A DNA stretch of 64,000 bases from Aminobacterium mobile DSM 12262 (GTDB lineage: Bacteria > Synergistota > Synergistia > Synergistales > Aminobacteriaceae), in assembly GCF_000526395.1 (NCBI RefSeq), contig NZ_JAFZ01000003.1, positions 109,771 through 173,770 on the forward strand, in the 5' to 3' direction. Within the stretch, counting starts at the first letter, position 1. Each line of letters begins with the position of its first letter. The position numbers and the translations under genes are program-made. This document shows, one piece after another, positions 35,870 through 43,920 of the stretch. The notes under the pieces were generated by a model that saw only the letters and a list, made by a program, of their open reading frames with translations, was not told the origin of the DNA and did no database searches.

Positions 35870-36704
35870 TTCTAGGTATTCGATTTCAGAACTGATGTCT
35901 GTCTGGTCGGATCTAAAAAAGAAAAAACCATTAGTCTACCAGCTGAGCAATATGGTAGCAGCATCTCTTCAGGCTAACGTTTGTTTGGCTTCCGGAGCTT
36001 CTTCAGTCATGTCTTTATGCAGAGATGAAGCAGGCATCTTTGCAGCTCAAGCTGATAGCATTCTTATGAACGTGGGAACGCCCACATCAGAAAGCCTTAT
36101 GGCGGCAGAAGCAGTCCTTGTGGCCTTATCTCAAACTCCCGAGCATAAGGCTTTGATCCTCGATCCAGTAGGTTATGGGGCTACTGACGTGCGAAGGGAT
36201 TTTGTCCATCGTATTTTAGAGAGTGGGCATGTCTCTATAGTGAAGGGCAATAGTGGAGAAATGTGTCTTTTAGGTGGGGAAAAGGGCGTTGTTCGAGGAA
36301 TAGATGGGGCAGCTCAAGGGGATGTGAAAAAAGCGCTCTCTCGCATATCTGAACAATATAATGTAGTTGCCGTAGCTACTGGTGAGATAGATGTTATCGT
36401 TTATGGGGAAAACACTTTTTCGGTTAAGGGCGGGAGCCATTGGTTGCCAGAGATAACGGGCAGTGGTTGTTCTGTAGGAACGATCATTGCTGGGTGTGCT
36501 GCTGTAACGCAAGATCCTCTTCTTGCCAGTTTGACTGGACTTATAGCTGTTTCCATAGCCTCGGAACGTGCAGAAAAAGTGGAGTGGGTACGAGGCCCCG
36601 GTTCCTTTGGCTGTGCTTTTATAGATGAGATATACCGTCTATCTCCTCCTGATTTCTTCAACGCAGAGAGTCGATGGGAAGAGAGGAAGGAGAGGTGTTT
36701 ATGA
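35856..36704 (+). CDS. thiM: hydroxyethylthiazole kinase
   Basis: ThiM phosphorylates the thiazole moiety salvaged from thiamine breakdown. The protein shows the family order: PLVYQLSN near residue 25, LASGASSVM near 45, DPVGYGATD near 110, KGNSGE near 135 and the catalytic-Cys loop TGSGCSVGT near 205. The start is uncertain: ATG 35856 overlaps the thiD 3' end by 14 bases and lacks a clear ribosome site, and ATG 35895 is the alternative. It is followed by an ATGA overlap with thiE. Confidence 0.9.
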   Translation: MIRSDSRYSISELMSVWSDLKKKKPLVYQLSNMVAASLQANVCLASGASSVMSLCRDEAGIFAAQADSILMNVGTPTSESLMAAEAVLVALSQTPEHKALILDPVGYGATDVRRDFVHRILESGHVSIVKGNSGEMCLLGGEKGVVRGIDGAAQGDVKKALSRISEQYNVVAVATGEIDVIVYGENTFSVKGGSHWLPEITGSGCSVGTIIAGCAAVTQDPLLASLTGLIAVSIASERAEKVEWVRGPGSFGCAFIDEIYRLSPPDFFNAESRWEERKERCL

Positions 36705-37333
36705 AAAACATAATGGAAATGCTGAAGCTTTATGTCATTCCAGATAGAAAGATTGGAGCCCCTTTTTCTCTGGAAGAACAGACAGAAGCAGCTCTTCGTG
36801 GAGGTGCCACCTTAATTCAACTGCGAGATAAAGAAATGGAAGGACGTTGTCTTTTTGAAGAGGCGCAGTCTCTTAGAAAAATATGTCATTGTTATGGTGC
36901 CCCTCTCATTATTAATGACCGTGTTGATGTGGCTTTAGCAGTTGGGGCAGATGGGGTTCACCTCGGTCAGGACGATCTTCCCCTTGAAGCGGTAAAAACC
37001 TTTGTTCCCGACTCCTTTATAGTGGGAGTTTCAGCTCATACAGTGGAAGAGGCGGAACAGGCTCTGGCCCTGGGTGCTTCCTACATTGGCATAGGCGCGG
37101 CCTATCCTACAGGAAGTAAAGTGGATGCGAAGGTGGTGGGTCCCTCCCGTATTCGAGAGATTATGAGAAAGGTTCCCATTCCGGCGGTAGCCATTGGAGG
37201 CATTACTATAGATAAAATTCCCGAAATAATGACGACTGGAGTTCAGGGGGTGGCCCTTATTTCAGCAGTAATAGGAGCCCCAAATATTCAGGCTGAGGCT
37301 CAAAAGATAATGTCTTTAATAGAAAAGAAATGA
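36701..37333 (+). CDS. thiE: thiamine-phosphate synthase
   Basis: ThiE condenses HMP-diphosphate and thiazole phosphate to thiamine monophosphate, so it joins the products of thiD and thiM. The 210-residue TIM-barrel protein has GATLIQLRDKE near residue 33, INDRVDVALAVGADGVHLGQDD near 75-97 (INDR, GVHLGQDD) and the phosphate-binding AIGGI near 165. ATG 36701 has AGGAAGGAGAGG upstream and overlaps the thiM stop. A very strong terminator follows. Confidence 0.95.
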   Translation: MKNIMEMLKLYVIPDRKIGAPFSLEEQTEAALRGGATLIQLRDKEMEGRCLFEEAQSLRKICHCYGAPLIINDRVDVALAVGADGVHLGQDDLPLEAVKTFVPDSFIVGVSAHTVEEAEQALALGASYIGIGAAYPTGSKVDAKVVGPSRIREIMRKVPIPAVAIGGITIDKIPEIMTTGVQGVALISAVIGAPNIQAEAQKIMSLIEKK

Positions 37334-37334
37334 A

Positions 37335-37370
37335 GAGAGAGGGTGTTTCAAAACACCCTCTCTCTTTCAA
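37335..37370 (+). terminator. intrinsic terminator after thiE
   Basis: A fourteen-base-pair nearly continuous inverted repeat, GAGAGAGGGTGTTT with AAACACCCTCTCTC (37335-37348 and 37351-37364), followed by TTTC. It ends the riboswitch-controlled thiD-thiM-thiE transcript. Confidence 0.85.
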
Positions 37371-37449
37371 TTTTAATTCATTTTCCCCTAACAGACAGAG
37401 ACGTTTTCTTAACTGTTTGTTAGACTTCATTTTCTGCTGTTGTTTCTCC

Positions 37450-37983
37450 CTATAGATAGAAATTTTTAAATAGCCCCATTCGTTTTGTTAAAACCACAAG
37501 CCCATATCCCAACAAAGCGCCAGGGATACTGCTAGCGAGAAAGGCCATCTGGAGTCCTCCCAGAGCTGGAGTTTTTTCTATAGCAGGGCCTATGACCAGT
37601 GCCGAAAGAGTGGCTCCTATAGGTCCTGTCCCCAAGGGCTCTGCTAAAGCTGCCCAATCTTTTTTGAAGAGGCGATAGGTAAAACCCACCATTAGAGCGC
37701 CTGGAATGCTTCCGGGAAAGGCAAAAAGGCTTCCTGTCCCCATCATATTTCGAATGAAGCTCGTTACAAAAGCAATGGAAGCAGCCCACCAAGGACCAAG
37801 CAATATGCCAGAAAAAGCGTTAATAGTATGTTGAAAAGGAAAACATTTAGTGGGTCCGAAGGGAATATATACTCCAGAGAGCAGTACTCCTGCTGCAGCA
37901 AGAAGACCTGCTACAGTGAGCTTTTTTATATGCCTTTCTGTTGTTGTAAGGGGGGCACTATTTCCTGTTCCACAGGATGTCAT
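37450..37983 (-). CDS. thiW: ThiW family energy-coupling-factor S component (thiazole uptake)
   Basis: A 177-residue membrane protein with five or six hydrophobic segments. The YIPFGPTKCFPFQHTINA segment near residue 43 (key PFGPTKCFP and QHTIN) and GTGSLFAFPGSIPGA near 82 (key FPGSIPGA) match ThiW, the proposed thiazole-binding subunit of ECF-type importers. ECF A and T subunits are not nearby, so it should share a common module elsewhere. ATG 37983 has GGAAAGGAAG upstream and overlaps the end of the preceding ABC binding-protein gene by 26 bases. Being last in a TPP-riboswitch operon supports a thiamine-precursor role. Confidence 0.88.
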   Translation of the reverse strand: MTSCGTGNSAPLTTTERHIKKLTVAGLLAAAGVLLSGVYIPFGPTKCFPFQHTINAFSGILLGPWWAASIAFVTSFIRNMMGTGSLFAFPGSIPGALMVGFTYRLFKKDWAALAEPLGTGPIGATLSALVIGPAIEKTPALGGLQMAFLASSIPGALLGYGLVVLTKRMGLFKNFYL

Positions 37984-38902
37984 ACACGTTCACTTCCTTT
38001 CCGATCATTCCAATAGACAAGGCGAAATTAGCAAATTCTTGCCACTTCTCTTTGTCAAAAGATTGGTTTTCCGCAAAGAGGTGGAGAGTTTTCTCTAGAG
38101 CAGCGGATTCTAGTTTCTCTTCAGCTTCAGGTACAGCCTTTAAATACAGGTCCAACGATTCTTGGGGAGTTCTGCGTGTTTCCTCTATTGCTTCCTGAAG
38201 AGCCTGGCAAAAAGTGGCAATAGCTTTTTCTCGATTTTGAAGGTTTTTTTCTCCAGAGATGAAAACGAGTTCGTCATAGTCAGGTATACCGTATTTTTCA
38301 AGTTCGAAGTAGCCTGCTTTGTATCCATGTTGTTCCAGTTCTACGACTTCATAATTCTTATATGGCCCCATAACGGCATCTACTTTCCCTGTGGTGAGAG
38401 AAGGCAATATGGAAAACCCCACATTGATGAGCTTGTAGTTTTTTACGTTGTTTTTCCGGGCAAATCCATCTGTAAGAAAATCCATCATTCCTGGGACGGT
38501 ATAACCGATATTCTTCCCTTCAAGATCTGATGGTTCCCTTATATCTTTATCATCTATAAAAAGAAGAGTAGACAGAGGGTGGCCAATAAGTCGTCCAACA
38601 ACCTTTATAGGTATTCCTTCTGATGCTGCCATGATAGCCTGAGGTTCATAAGCTATAGCTAAATCTACGTGACCAGAGGCAGCTAGTTTAAGAGGATCTG
38701 CAGTTTCTGCAGGAGAAAGGATGGATATATCGAGCCCGTATTTATCAAAAATGCCTTTTTCTTGGGCAACAAAAAGGGGGAGATGATCAATATTAGGGAA
38801 CCAATCAAGCATAAGGGAAAGCTTTTCTGCTCCCCATAGCGGAGAAACTATAGTCATAAGACATGCACAAACAATAAAAATAGGTGTTATCTGCCTTTTC
38901 AT
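37958..38902 (-). CDS. ABC substrate-binding protein for thiamine pyrimidine precursor (ThiY-like)
   Basis: From ATG 38902 (AAGAAGGGA upstream) this is a 314-residue protein with a signal peptide of about 23 residues ending at PLWG. The LDWFPNIDHLPLFVAQEKGIF opening (key LDWFPN, HLPLFVA) is typical of NMT1/THI5-like receptors that bind pyrimidine precursors such as HMP or its formylamino form. Its neighbours are a permease and an ATPase of the ThiX and ThiZ type. It overlaps thiW at its 3' end. I assign the substrate from the TPP riboswitch and gene order, so the precise pyrimidine is inference. Confidence 0.88.
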   Translation of the reverse strand: MKRQITPIFIVCACLMTIVSPLWGAEKLSLMLDWFPNIDHLPLFVAQEKGIFDKYGLDISILSPAETADPLKLAASGHVDLAIAYEPQAIMAASEGIPIKVVGRLIGHPLSTLLFIDDKDIREPSDLEGKNIGYTVPGMMDFLTDGFARKNNVKNYKLINVGFSILPSLTTGKVDAVMGPYKNYEVVELEQHGYKAGYFELEKYGIPDYDELVFISGEKNLQNREKAIATFCQALQEAIEETRRTPQESLDLYLKAVPEAEEKLESAALEKTLHLFAENQSFDKEKWQEFANFALSIGMIGKEVNVYDILWNRK

Positions 38903-38925
38903 ATGTGTCCCTTCTTTCTTAAAAT

Positions 38926-39663
38926 TTATCGATTCCACGTAATAACTTTTTTATTTAAAAAGCTAACAATGCTCCAGAGGGATATCCCTATAATAGTAAG
39001 CCAGAGTATGGCAGCAAAAACCATATCGACCCGAAGGCGAGCATTCCATTGGATCATAAGATAGCCAAGCCCACTTTGGGCCCCTACCCATTCCCCAATA
39101 ACGGCGCCAATAGTGGCAACGGAAACTCCTACTTTAAGGCCGGCAAAAAAGTAGGGTAAAGCCCAGGGCCAGTAGAGATAACGAAGCCTTTTGGGAAAAG
39201 ATGCTCCCATAAGGGTAAAGAGTTTATCGTAGTCTGAGTCGCAACTCTTAAACCCTTCCAGCAAGTTGACAGTTATAGGAAAGAAGATAATGAGGGCTGC
39301 CATACAGACTTTGCTCCAGATTCCGTATCCTAGCCAAATTATCAGTAGAGGCGCTAAAGCGAAGACAGGTATAGCTTGAGAAGCTATCAAGAGGGGGGAG
39401 AGAGCTTGTTCCACCAAAGGTGAGGCAAACATGAGTATGGACATGGGAATAGCCACGATGACTGAGAGGGCAACTCCTAAAAGGATTTCGAAACACGTGA
39501 TTAGTGCGTGATGAGCTAAAAGTGGAGCCTGAAAAATAGCTACGGAGACAATACGCGACGGGGCTGGAAGTATAAAGGCAGGAATCTGGATAGTTCTGCA
39601 GAGAACCTCCCATATTCCTATTAGCAGGAAGAGTAATACACATGAAGCGATTCGACCTTTCAT
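38926..39663 (-). CDS. ABC permease, thiamine-precursor importer (ThiX-like)
   Basis: A 245-residue BPD-type permease with six membrane spans. The GVSVATIGAVIGEWVGAQSGLG loop near residue 175 (key AVIGEWVGA and SGLGY) is the EAA-type motif that contacts the ATPase and is typical of the nitrate/sulfonate/taurine and HMP transporter group. Its start ATG at 39663 overlaps the ATPase gene by four bases, and the binding-protein gene starts 23 bases after its stop. Confidence 0.9.
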   Translation of the reverse strand: MKGRIASCVLLFLLIGIWEVLCRTIQIPAFILPAPSRIVSVAIFQAPLLAHHALITCFEILLGVALSVIVAIPMSILMFASPLVEQALSPLLIASQAIPVFALAPLLIIWLGYGIWSKVCMAALIIFFPITVNLLEGFKSCDSDYDKLFTLMGASFPKRLRYLYWPWALPYFFAGLKVGVSVATIGAVIGEWVGAQSGLGYLMIQWNARLRVDMVFAAILWLTIIGISLWSIVSFLNKKVITWNR

Positions 39664-40397
39664 TGTATTCCTCCTGCTTCCAACTCATTGAGAATGCGAC
39701 ATCTCAATGTCTCTATAGATGGGGCCATCGAATCACAGAGAGTAGGACGACATATGTGAATAGTATCTTGAACTCTCATGGGGCTGGCAGTGAGAACAAT
39801 AATGTCATCGGCGAGAGCAAGAGCTTCATCTATATCGTGAGATATCATCAATACTGTTTTCCCATATTGATTCTTGAGCATGGCTAAATAAGTTTGGAGA
39901 CCACGTCTTGTGATAGCATCCAGAGCAGAAAGAGGCTCGTCTAAAAGAACTATTTCCCTTTCGAACATAAGGGTTCGAATAAGAGCGCATCTTTGTCTCA
40001 TCCCTCCTGATACAGATTGAGGAAGATACAATTCAAAACCCCCTAACCCAAAGTGCGAGAAAAGCTCATGGGCTCTTTGATGTTCAGTAGGACCCTTTTT
40101 GCCAGCGAGCAAAGAGGGAAGCAGAGCATTTTCCAAGAGGGAGAGCCAGGGAAGGAGTAGGTCTTTTTGTTGCATATAGGCTGCTTTAGTGCCAAGATGA
40201 GTAAGCTGTTCCCCTTCCCACTCTATAGAGCCACTGTCGCGAGGAAGTATCCCTGTCAATATGTCAAAAAGAGTAGTTTTCCCGCACCCTGATGGCCCGA
40301 TGAGGACTGAGAAACTCTTTTGAGGCAAAACCATATTGAACCCTTCTATAACAGAAAGGTTGTTAAAGCGTTTATTCAGGTTTTGTATGCGAAGCAT
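39660..40397 (-). CDS. ABC ATPase, thiamine-precursor importer (ThiZ-like)
   Basis: A single ATPase domain of 245 residues with Walker A GPSGCGKTT near residue 33, signature VSGGMRQR near 128 and Walker B IVLLDEPLSALD near 150, then the switch SHDID. The architecture belongs to the nitrate/taurine/HMP group. It lies three bases after thiT and overlaps the permease gene, which groups it with the TPP-riboswitch operon. The C-terminal 40 residues are less conserved. Confidence 0.92.
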   Translation of the reverse strand: MLRIQNLNKRFNNLSVIEGFNMVLPQKSFSVLIGPSGCGKTTLFDILTGILPRDSGSIEWEGEQLTHLGTKAAYMQQKDLLLPWLSLLENALLPSLLAGKKGPTEHQRAHELFSHFGLGGFELYLPQSVSGGMRQRCALIRTLMFEREIVLLDEPLSALDAITRRGLQTYLAMLKNQYGKTVLMISHDIDEALALADDIIVLTASPMRVQDTIHICRPTLCDSMAPSIETLRCRILNELEAGGIQ

Positions 40398-40400
40398 TTG

Positions 40401-40904
40401 TCACTGGTTAATATGCGAGAGCCTTTTCCAAACCATATAAGTTACGAGAATGCTCAACGCCAAATTAGGTACCATATAACTGCTGTTATAAACGATTGAA
40501 TAGAGCCAGACATTTGTCCCTTCAGGGGCATAACTCCCGAAAAAAACGACTCCCGAAAGCACGTGACAGATAAGGCGACCACAACTTCCTAACGTTAAAC
40601 CAGCCCACAGCGGTTTACGTATAAGTGCGGCAATACCTAATACCCCAAAAGCTAATGGATAGTCAAGAAGAGCTTGAATTGGATGCACCACATATCCACC
40701 AAGCAGAAGTTGAACTAATCCAGCTACAAAACCTGCTCCTACTCCCCATTTAACGCCGTGACGAAGCGCAAAAAGCAACAACGGGATATTTTCCAGTGTC
40801 ACCGATCCCCCTTGAGGCATTCGCCATAGCTTTAAATGAGAAAAAGCTACAGTCATGGCTACTGCCAAGGCTCCTTCAACCAATACTCGAGTTTTAGTAC
40901 GCAT
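40401..40904 (-). CDS. thiT: ThiT-type thiamine transporter S component
   Basis: A 167-residue membrane protein with about six hydrophobic segments. Near the start LWRMPQGGSVTLENIP (key MPQGGSVTL) and then LDYPLAFGVLG and SCGRLICHVLSGVVFF (key GRLICHVLSG) are the thiamine-binding loops of ThiT, the vitamin-specific subunit of ECF importers. It needs a shared ECF module that is not in the window. ATG 40904 has an ideal AAGGAGG site, which is paired in a hairpin in the leader. It is first in the minus-strand thiamine transport operon. Confidence 0.9.
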   Translation of the reverse strand: MRTKTRVLVEGALAVAMTVAFSHLKLWRMPQGGSVTLENIPLLLFALRHGVKWGVGAGFVAGLVQLLLGGYVVHPIQALLDYPLAFGVLGIAALIRKPLWAGLTLGSCGRLICHVLSGVVFFGSYAPEGTNVWLYSIVYNSSYMVPNLALSILVTYMVWKRLSHINQ

Positions 40905-40910
40905 GAACTT

Positions 40911-40937
40911 TTCCTCCTTGTGTGTCTGCCGGAGGAA
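40911..40937 (-). promoter_or_regulatory. hairpin hiding the thiT ribosome-binding site
   Basis: On the minus strand TTCCTCC (40937-40931) can pair perfectly with GGAGGAA (40917-40911), which is the thiT ribosome site. It lies directly behind the TPP aptamer with no terminator, so control of this operon is probably at translation. Confidence 0.6.
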
Positions 40938-40971
40938 GGAAGGGAGTAACTTGTCGGAATATTTCTCTAGA

Positions 40972-41060
40972 CTTCCCTTCGCCGGCATGACCCGGATCAG
41001 GTTCTAGGGGTCGAGACCTCTCGTCTCCTCTCAGCCGGTTTACGCCGACTCCCCCAGTAC
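40972..41060 (-). promoter_or_regulatory. TPP riboswitch upstream of thiT
   Basis: Read on the minus strand the thi-box is clear: CTGGGGGAGTCGG at the 5' side, CCGGCTGAGAGGAG with CTGAGA, then CGACCCCTAGAACCTGATCCGGGTCATGCC (key ACCTGATC and GGGTCATGCCGGCG) and GCGAAGGGAAG at the 3' side. It controls thiT and the precursor importer genes behind it. Confidence 0.93.
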
Positions 41061-41072
41061 TTTATTATCTTC

Positions 41073-41101
41073 ATTTTGACCCTAGAAAGTGGCTTTGTCA
41101 A
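41073..41101 (-). promoter_or_regulatory. promoter of the thiT operon
   Basis: A perfect TTGACA (41101-41096 on the minus strand) is followed after 17 bases by CAAAAT, a moderate -10. Transcription would start within a few bases of the 5' end of the riboswitch. Confidence 0.55.
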
Positions 41102-41255
41102 ATCAGGAAGAGAAAAACAATATAATATATAATAAAAAAACGATAGAGATTTTTCAGGGTGAGAGCTTTGATACCAGTTTCTTAAAAGGATGTAAAAAAG
41201 CAAATGTGATGAGGCATGTTTCTCTTGCTTTTAATTGAGGCGAAAGAGGTGTGTG

Positions 41256-42095
41256 ATGTCTAGAGAAACTCTATTTGCAGAAGGAAGCTTTGGTGATAAA
41301 AAAGTTTCCCTAAATTATGTTCCGTCGAAGGTCCCATCTCGCCAAGTGTTGATCCTTTTTCATGGGGTTCATGGATGTGCTTCTCTTCAAGAAGGAAATA
41401 AATATGCTGTCCTTGCGAATATGCTCTCTTCATTGGATATTTCTATTTATTTGACAGAAACGAGTCGTATTCGTCACGATAGAGAGACTTTCGGAGAAAA
41501 CAGAGACCAATGGGCTATTGCAGCTTTTTCGGGAAAAACATATGCAATGGATCTTTTCGATGCATGTTCAGCTTTTCAATTTGTGGAAAGGCGACATCCT
41601 GAAGCAGAAATATATCTTTGGGGGTTTTCCTTAGGGGGACTTCATTCCATTATGATAGCAGGGGATGGGTACATATCGATGCTGCAAGGCTCGAATATGC
41701 ATGCTCCTCTTTTACAAAAGAAACCTTCAGGCCTTATCCTTTCCGGAAGTGGCGACGGAATAAGAGTCGACAAAGCGAAAGAAGCATTTAAACTTCCTAT
41801 TTTGGACACAGTAGGAAGTCAGCAAAAACTGCTTTATTCTGCTTCTCATATTGACCGAGGATGGGCTGTTTGTTTCTATGGGGATGAAGACTTGACTTTC
41901 AGCGAGAGAGCATGTCGTCGCCTTTGCGGGGCTATTGCTGTACGGGATAAAGAGTTCATTATTATTCCAGGGGCAGATCATTCTTTTAGAAAGCTTCATG
42001 GGATCCCTTCTATTAAACCGTTGCAGATGATGACGTCTCATATTGCCAAACGCTTTTCAACTCCATATCAATTTCCCCATGGCCAGGGTAAATGA
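41256..42095 (+). CDS. alpha/beta hydrolase-fold protein, function unknown
   Basis: The 279-residue protein has LILFHGVHG near residue 30 (oxyanion region) and the nucleophile elbow WGFSLGG with its Ser near residue 130, then a late His in GADHSF near 245, which together make a complete Ser-Asp-His layout. No signal peptide is seen. The substrate cannot be deduced. ATG 41256 has AAGAGGTG upstream; the frame is open seven codons earlier without a better site. Its last 28 bases overlap the convergent prepilin peptidase gene. Confidence 0.75.
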   Translation: MSRETLFAEGSFGDKKVSLNYVPSKVPSRQVLILFHGVHGCASLQEGNKYAVLANMLSSLDISIYLTETSRIRHDRETFGENRDQWAIAAFSGKTYAMDLFDACSAFQFVERRHPEAEIYLWGFSLGGLHSIMIAGDGYISMLQGSNMHAPLLQKKPSGLILSGSGDGIRVDKAKEAFKLPILDTVGSQQKLLYSASHIDRGWAVCFYGDEDLTFSERACRRLCGAIAVRDKEFIIIPGADHSFRKLHGIPSIKPLQMMTSHIAKRFSTPYQFPHGQGK

Positions 42096-42748
42096 AGTTC
42101 GAATATGTGCTCTAACGTAGGTGCGGCTAAAAGCGCAATGATTCCTCCCAGAGCAAGGAAGGGGACAAAAGGGATCGGTTGCTTTTTATGAACTTTACGG
42201 GCTAAAAGTAAAAACGAAGCAATGAGTCCACCGCAAAAAAATCCAATATAAAGAGAACAGAGAGTGAGCTTTGTACCTAATCCCATGCCAATTCCTCCCA
42301 TGAGCTTAATATCCCCTTGCCCGACGCCCCCTTTGCTGAACAATCGGATTGCTCCCATTATACCTACACCTATACCTGCTCCCAATATGCCGTCGATGAA
42401 GGCCGTCTTGCCTCCTAGAATACGTATTGCAAAAGCTGAAAGAGCCATGAGGAAAGGAATAACATCAAATACATATCCGCTATATAGATCGGTGAGAGCG
42501 GTGAAAAAAAGGCATGATCCTATTAAAAAGGCCAATAAAAGAGAGAGAGAAAAATGCCAAACTAAATAGAACCCAGTCATCATGATTAAAAAGATTCCTC
42601 CAGAAATCAACGGCCGGGAAAAAAAATGTTGAATTCCCAGAGTTTCTTCAAGACGCACGTTTTGTGTTATGTTTTGAGCTTTATGTTCAAGAAAAACGCC
42701 ACAAGAAAAAGAGAACACAAGAAAAAGAATCATAAATAGTAAATTCAT
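42068..42748 (-). CDS. A24-family prepilin peptidase, short form
   Basis: A 226-residue membrane protein with about six spans and both catalytic Asp motifs of type IV prepilin/preflagellin peptidases: TDLYSGYVFD near residue 87 and GVGQGDIKLMGG near 145 (GxGD). The N-terminal methylase domain with its four-Cys motif, found in full-length PilD, is missing, so the protein is a cleavage-only form, or methylation is done by another protein. No pilin or secretion genes are adjacent, so its substrate is unknown. Confidence 0.85.
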   Translation of the reverse strand: MNLLFMILFLVFSFSCGVFLEHKAQNITQNVRLEETLGIQHFFSRPLISGGIFLIMMTGFYLVWHFSLSLLLAFLIGSCLFFTALTDLYSGYVFDVIPFLMALSAFAIRILGGKTAFIDGILGAGIGVGIMGAIRLFSKGGVGQGDIKLMGGIGMGLGTKLTLCSLYIGFFCGGLIASFLLLARKVHKKQPIPFVPFLALGGIIALLAAPTLEHIFELHLPWPWGN

Positions 42749-42780
42749 TTTGCCTCCACATATAAGTTCTTTTTAAATAA

Positions 42781-42811
42781 TTGGAAATAGTGCCTATATA
42801 TCGTTTATAAT
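42781..42811 (+). promoter_or_regulatory. possible promoter for the universal stress protein gene
   Basis: TATAAT at 42806-42811 is a perfect -10; TTGGAA lies 19 bases upstream, a longer spacing than ideal. The start codon follows 34 bases after it with an AAAGGGGGGATAG site between. Confidence 0.4.
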
Positions 42812-42844
42812 ATTATCATTATCGACCCTAAAGGGGGGATAGCT

Positions 42845-43300
42845 ATGAAAAAAATACTTGTTGCTGTGGATTTAAGCAAGGTTTCGGAGGAAGTTTTTGC
42901 TTATGGTTGTTCTTTAGCCCTCCGTCTTGGTGTTCATGCGACATTTATTCACGTCATGCCTCACCCTACCTTATGGAAGGGATATGAACCATGGTTGCCT
43001 CCTGAAATTGATATGGAAATCTCAGAGATAGCCAAGAAAAAACTTGAATATTATTTCAAGAAGGCAAAGGAGAAGCTTCCAGAACTTGCAAATGTTGATC
43101 TTGATATGGTGGTGAAAGAAGGGAGCCCTTCTGATGTTATTATTGACTTTGCAAAGCAGGGAGATTACAACTTAATTGTGATAGGGTACCGAGGGCAAAG
43201 CACCATCGAAAGGCTTGTAGTAGGAAGCACGGCTGCCAATGTGGCTCGCTATGCTCATTGTTCCGTGCTTATTTATCGTCCTGGCCTTGAAATTTTCTAG
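42845..43300 (+). CDS. universal stress protein (single UspA domain)
   Basis: A 151-residue UspA-fold protein. The ILVAVDLSK start with Asp9 and the GYRGQSTIERLVVGSTAANV segment near residue 118 (key GxxG-9x-GS) form the ATP-binding motif, so it is likely of the ATP-binding type. Such proteins help survival under starvation or redox stress in a way that is not well defined. It is monocistronic, with its own promoter and a strong terminator behind it. A two-domain relative is at 49651-50457. Confidence 0.9.
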   Translation: MKKILVAVDLSKVSEEVFAYGCSLALRLGVHATFIHVMPHPTLWKGYEPWLPPEIDMEISEIAKKKLEYYFKKAKEKLPELANVDLDMVVKEGSPSDVIIDFAKQGDYNLIVIGYRGQSTIERLVVGSTAANVARYAHCSVLIYRPGLEIF

Positions 43301-43330
43301 AGAAGCGGGGGTACCCCCGCTTCTTCTTTT
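43301..43330. terminator. bidirectional terminator after the universal stress gene
   Basis: A 24-base perfect palindrome, AGAAGCGGGGGT with ACCCCCGCTTCT, followed by TCTTTT. It lies between two convergent genes. Confidence 0.8.
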
Positions 43331-43331
43331 C

Positions 43332-43709
43332 CTAAGGTTTCCTTCCCTTTTCTCCGTATCGTTCCTGACCATATGTTCGTGTTGTCTCTGTCGATGTGGA
43401 GCGACGTTTCCCTTCGTCTAGGTTTTTTTGAAATTCTTTCAAAAGTCGCTCTCTTTTTTTCTGTTCTTCTTCCTCAGAGCTAACATTACGTTCAATGTAT
43501 TTCAGATCGATGAGCGCTTGAATATAACGAATATCTACCCCAACTTCTTCAGCAAGTTCTTCAGCATTGTACTCTTGAGAGGCATGATCCCTCAAAAATT
43601 CCCTGACGCGAGGATAGAGGTCATCAAGCTCTTCAAGGCACTGGGGGCAGACTTTTCCGCTATTGGAAGTGAACACCTTTCCACACAGCTTACATGTTAT
43701 AAGATGCAC
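43332..43709 (-). CDS. TIGR03826/YvyF-like flagellar-operon protein with zinc ribbon
   Basis: A 125-residue protein. The N-terminus has a zinc-ribbon layout, CKLCGK then CPQC, followed by a helical region with the YNAEELAEEVGVDIRYIQALI segment (key AEEVGVD) that looks like a small winged-helix or MerR-like DNA-binding turn, and a charged Arg/Lys/Glu-rich tail. This arrangement matches the TIGR03826/YvyF proteins found in flagellar operons of Firmicutes and Synergistota. It stands alone here, away from structural flagellar genes. The exact role is unknown; translational control of flagellar genes has been suggested for relatives. Confidence 0.7.
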   Translation of the reverse strand: MHLITCKLCGKVFTSNSGKVCPQCLEELDDLYPRVREFLRDHASQEYNAEELAEEVGVDIRYIQALIDLKYIERNVSSEEEEQKKRERLLKEFQKNLDEGKRRSTSTETTRTYGQERYGEKGRKP

Positions 43710-43920
43710 GGAACGATTTCCCCCTTTTCTTTTTATTAAAAAGTCCCCATAATAATATCTTATAAGAATTGTACCTTAAAACCTTGATTTTAGAGAGAGG
43801 AAAGTGGCAATTTGAGTTTTCTTTGTTAAGATTAGTAACATTGCATTAGTATATATAAAGTCATTTGAAACATTATTAATATCTATAGTAATTATAAGTT
43901 TAACAAAGGAGGTCTGTCCA

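Noticed and set aside
37335..37364. Inverted repeat considered as a mobile-element end
   Set aside because: It sits right after thiE, is followed by T residues, and has no transposase or target duplication nearby; a terminator explains it.
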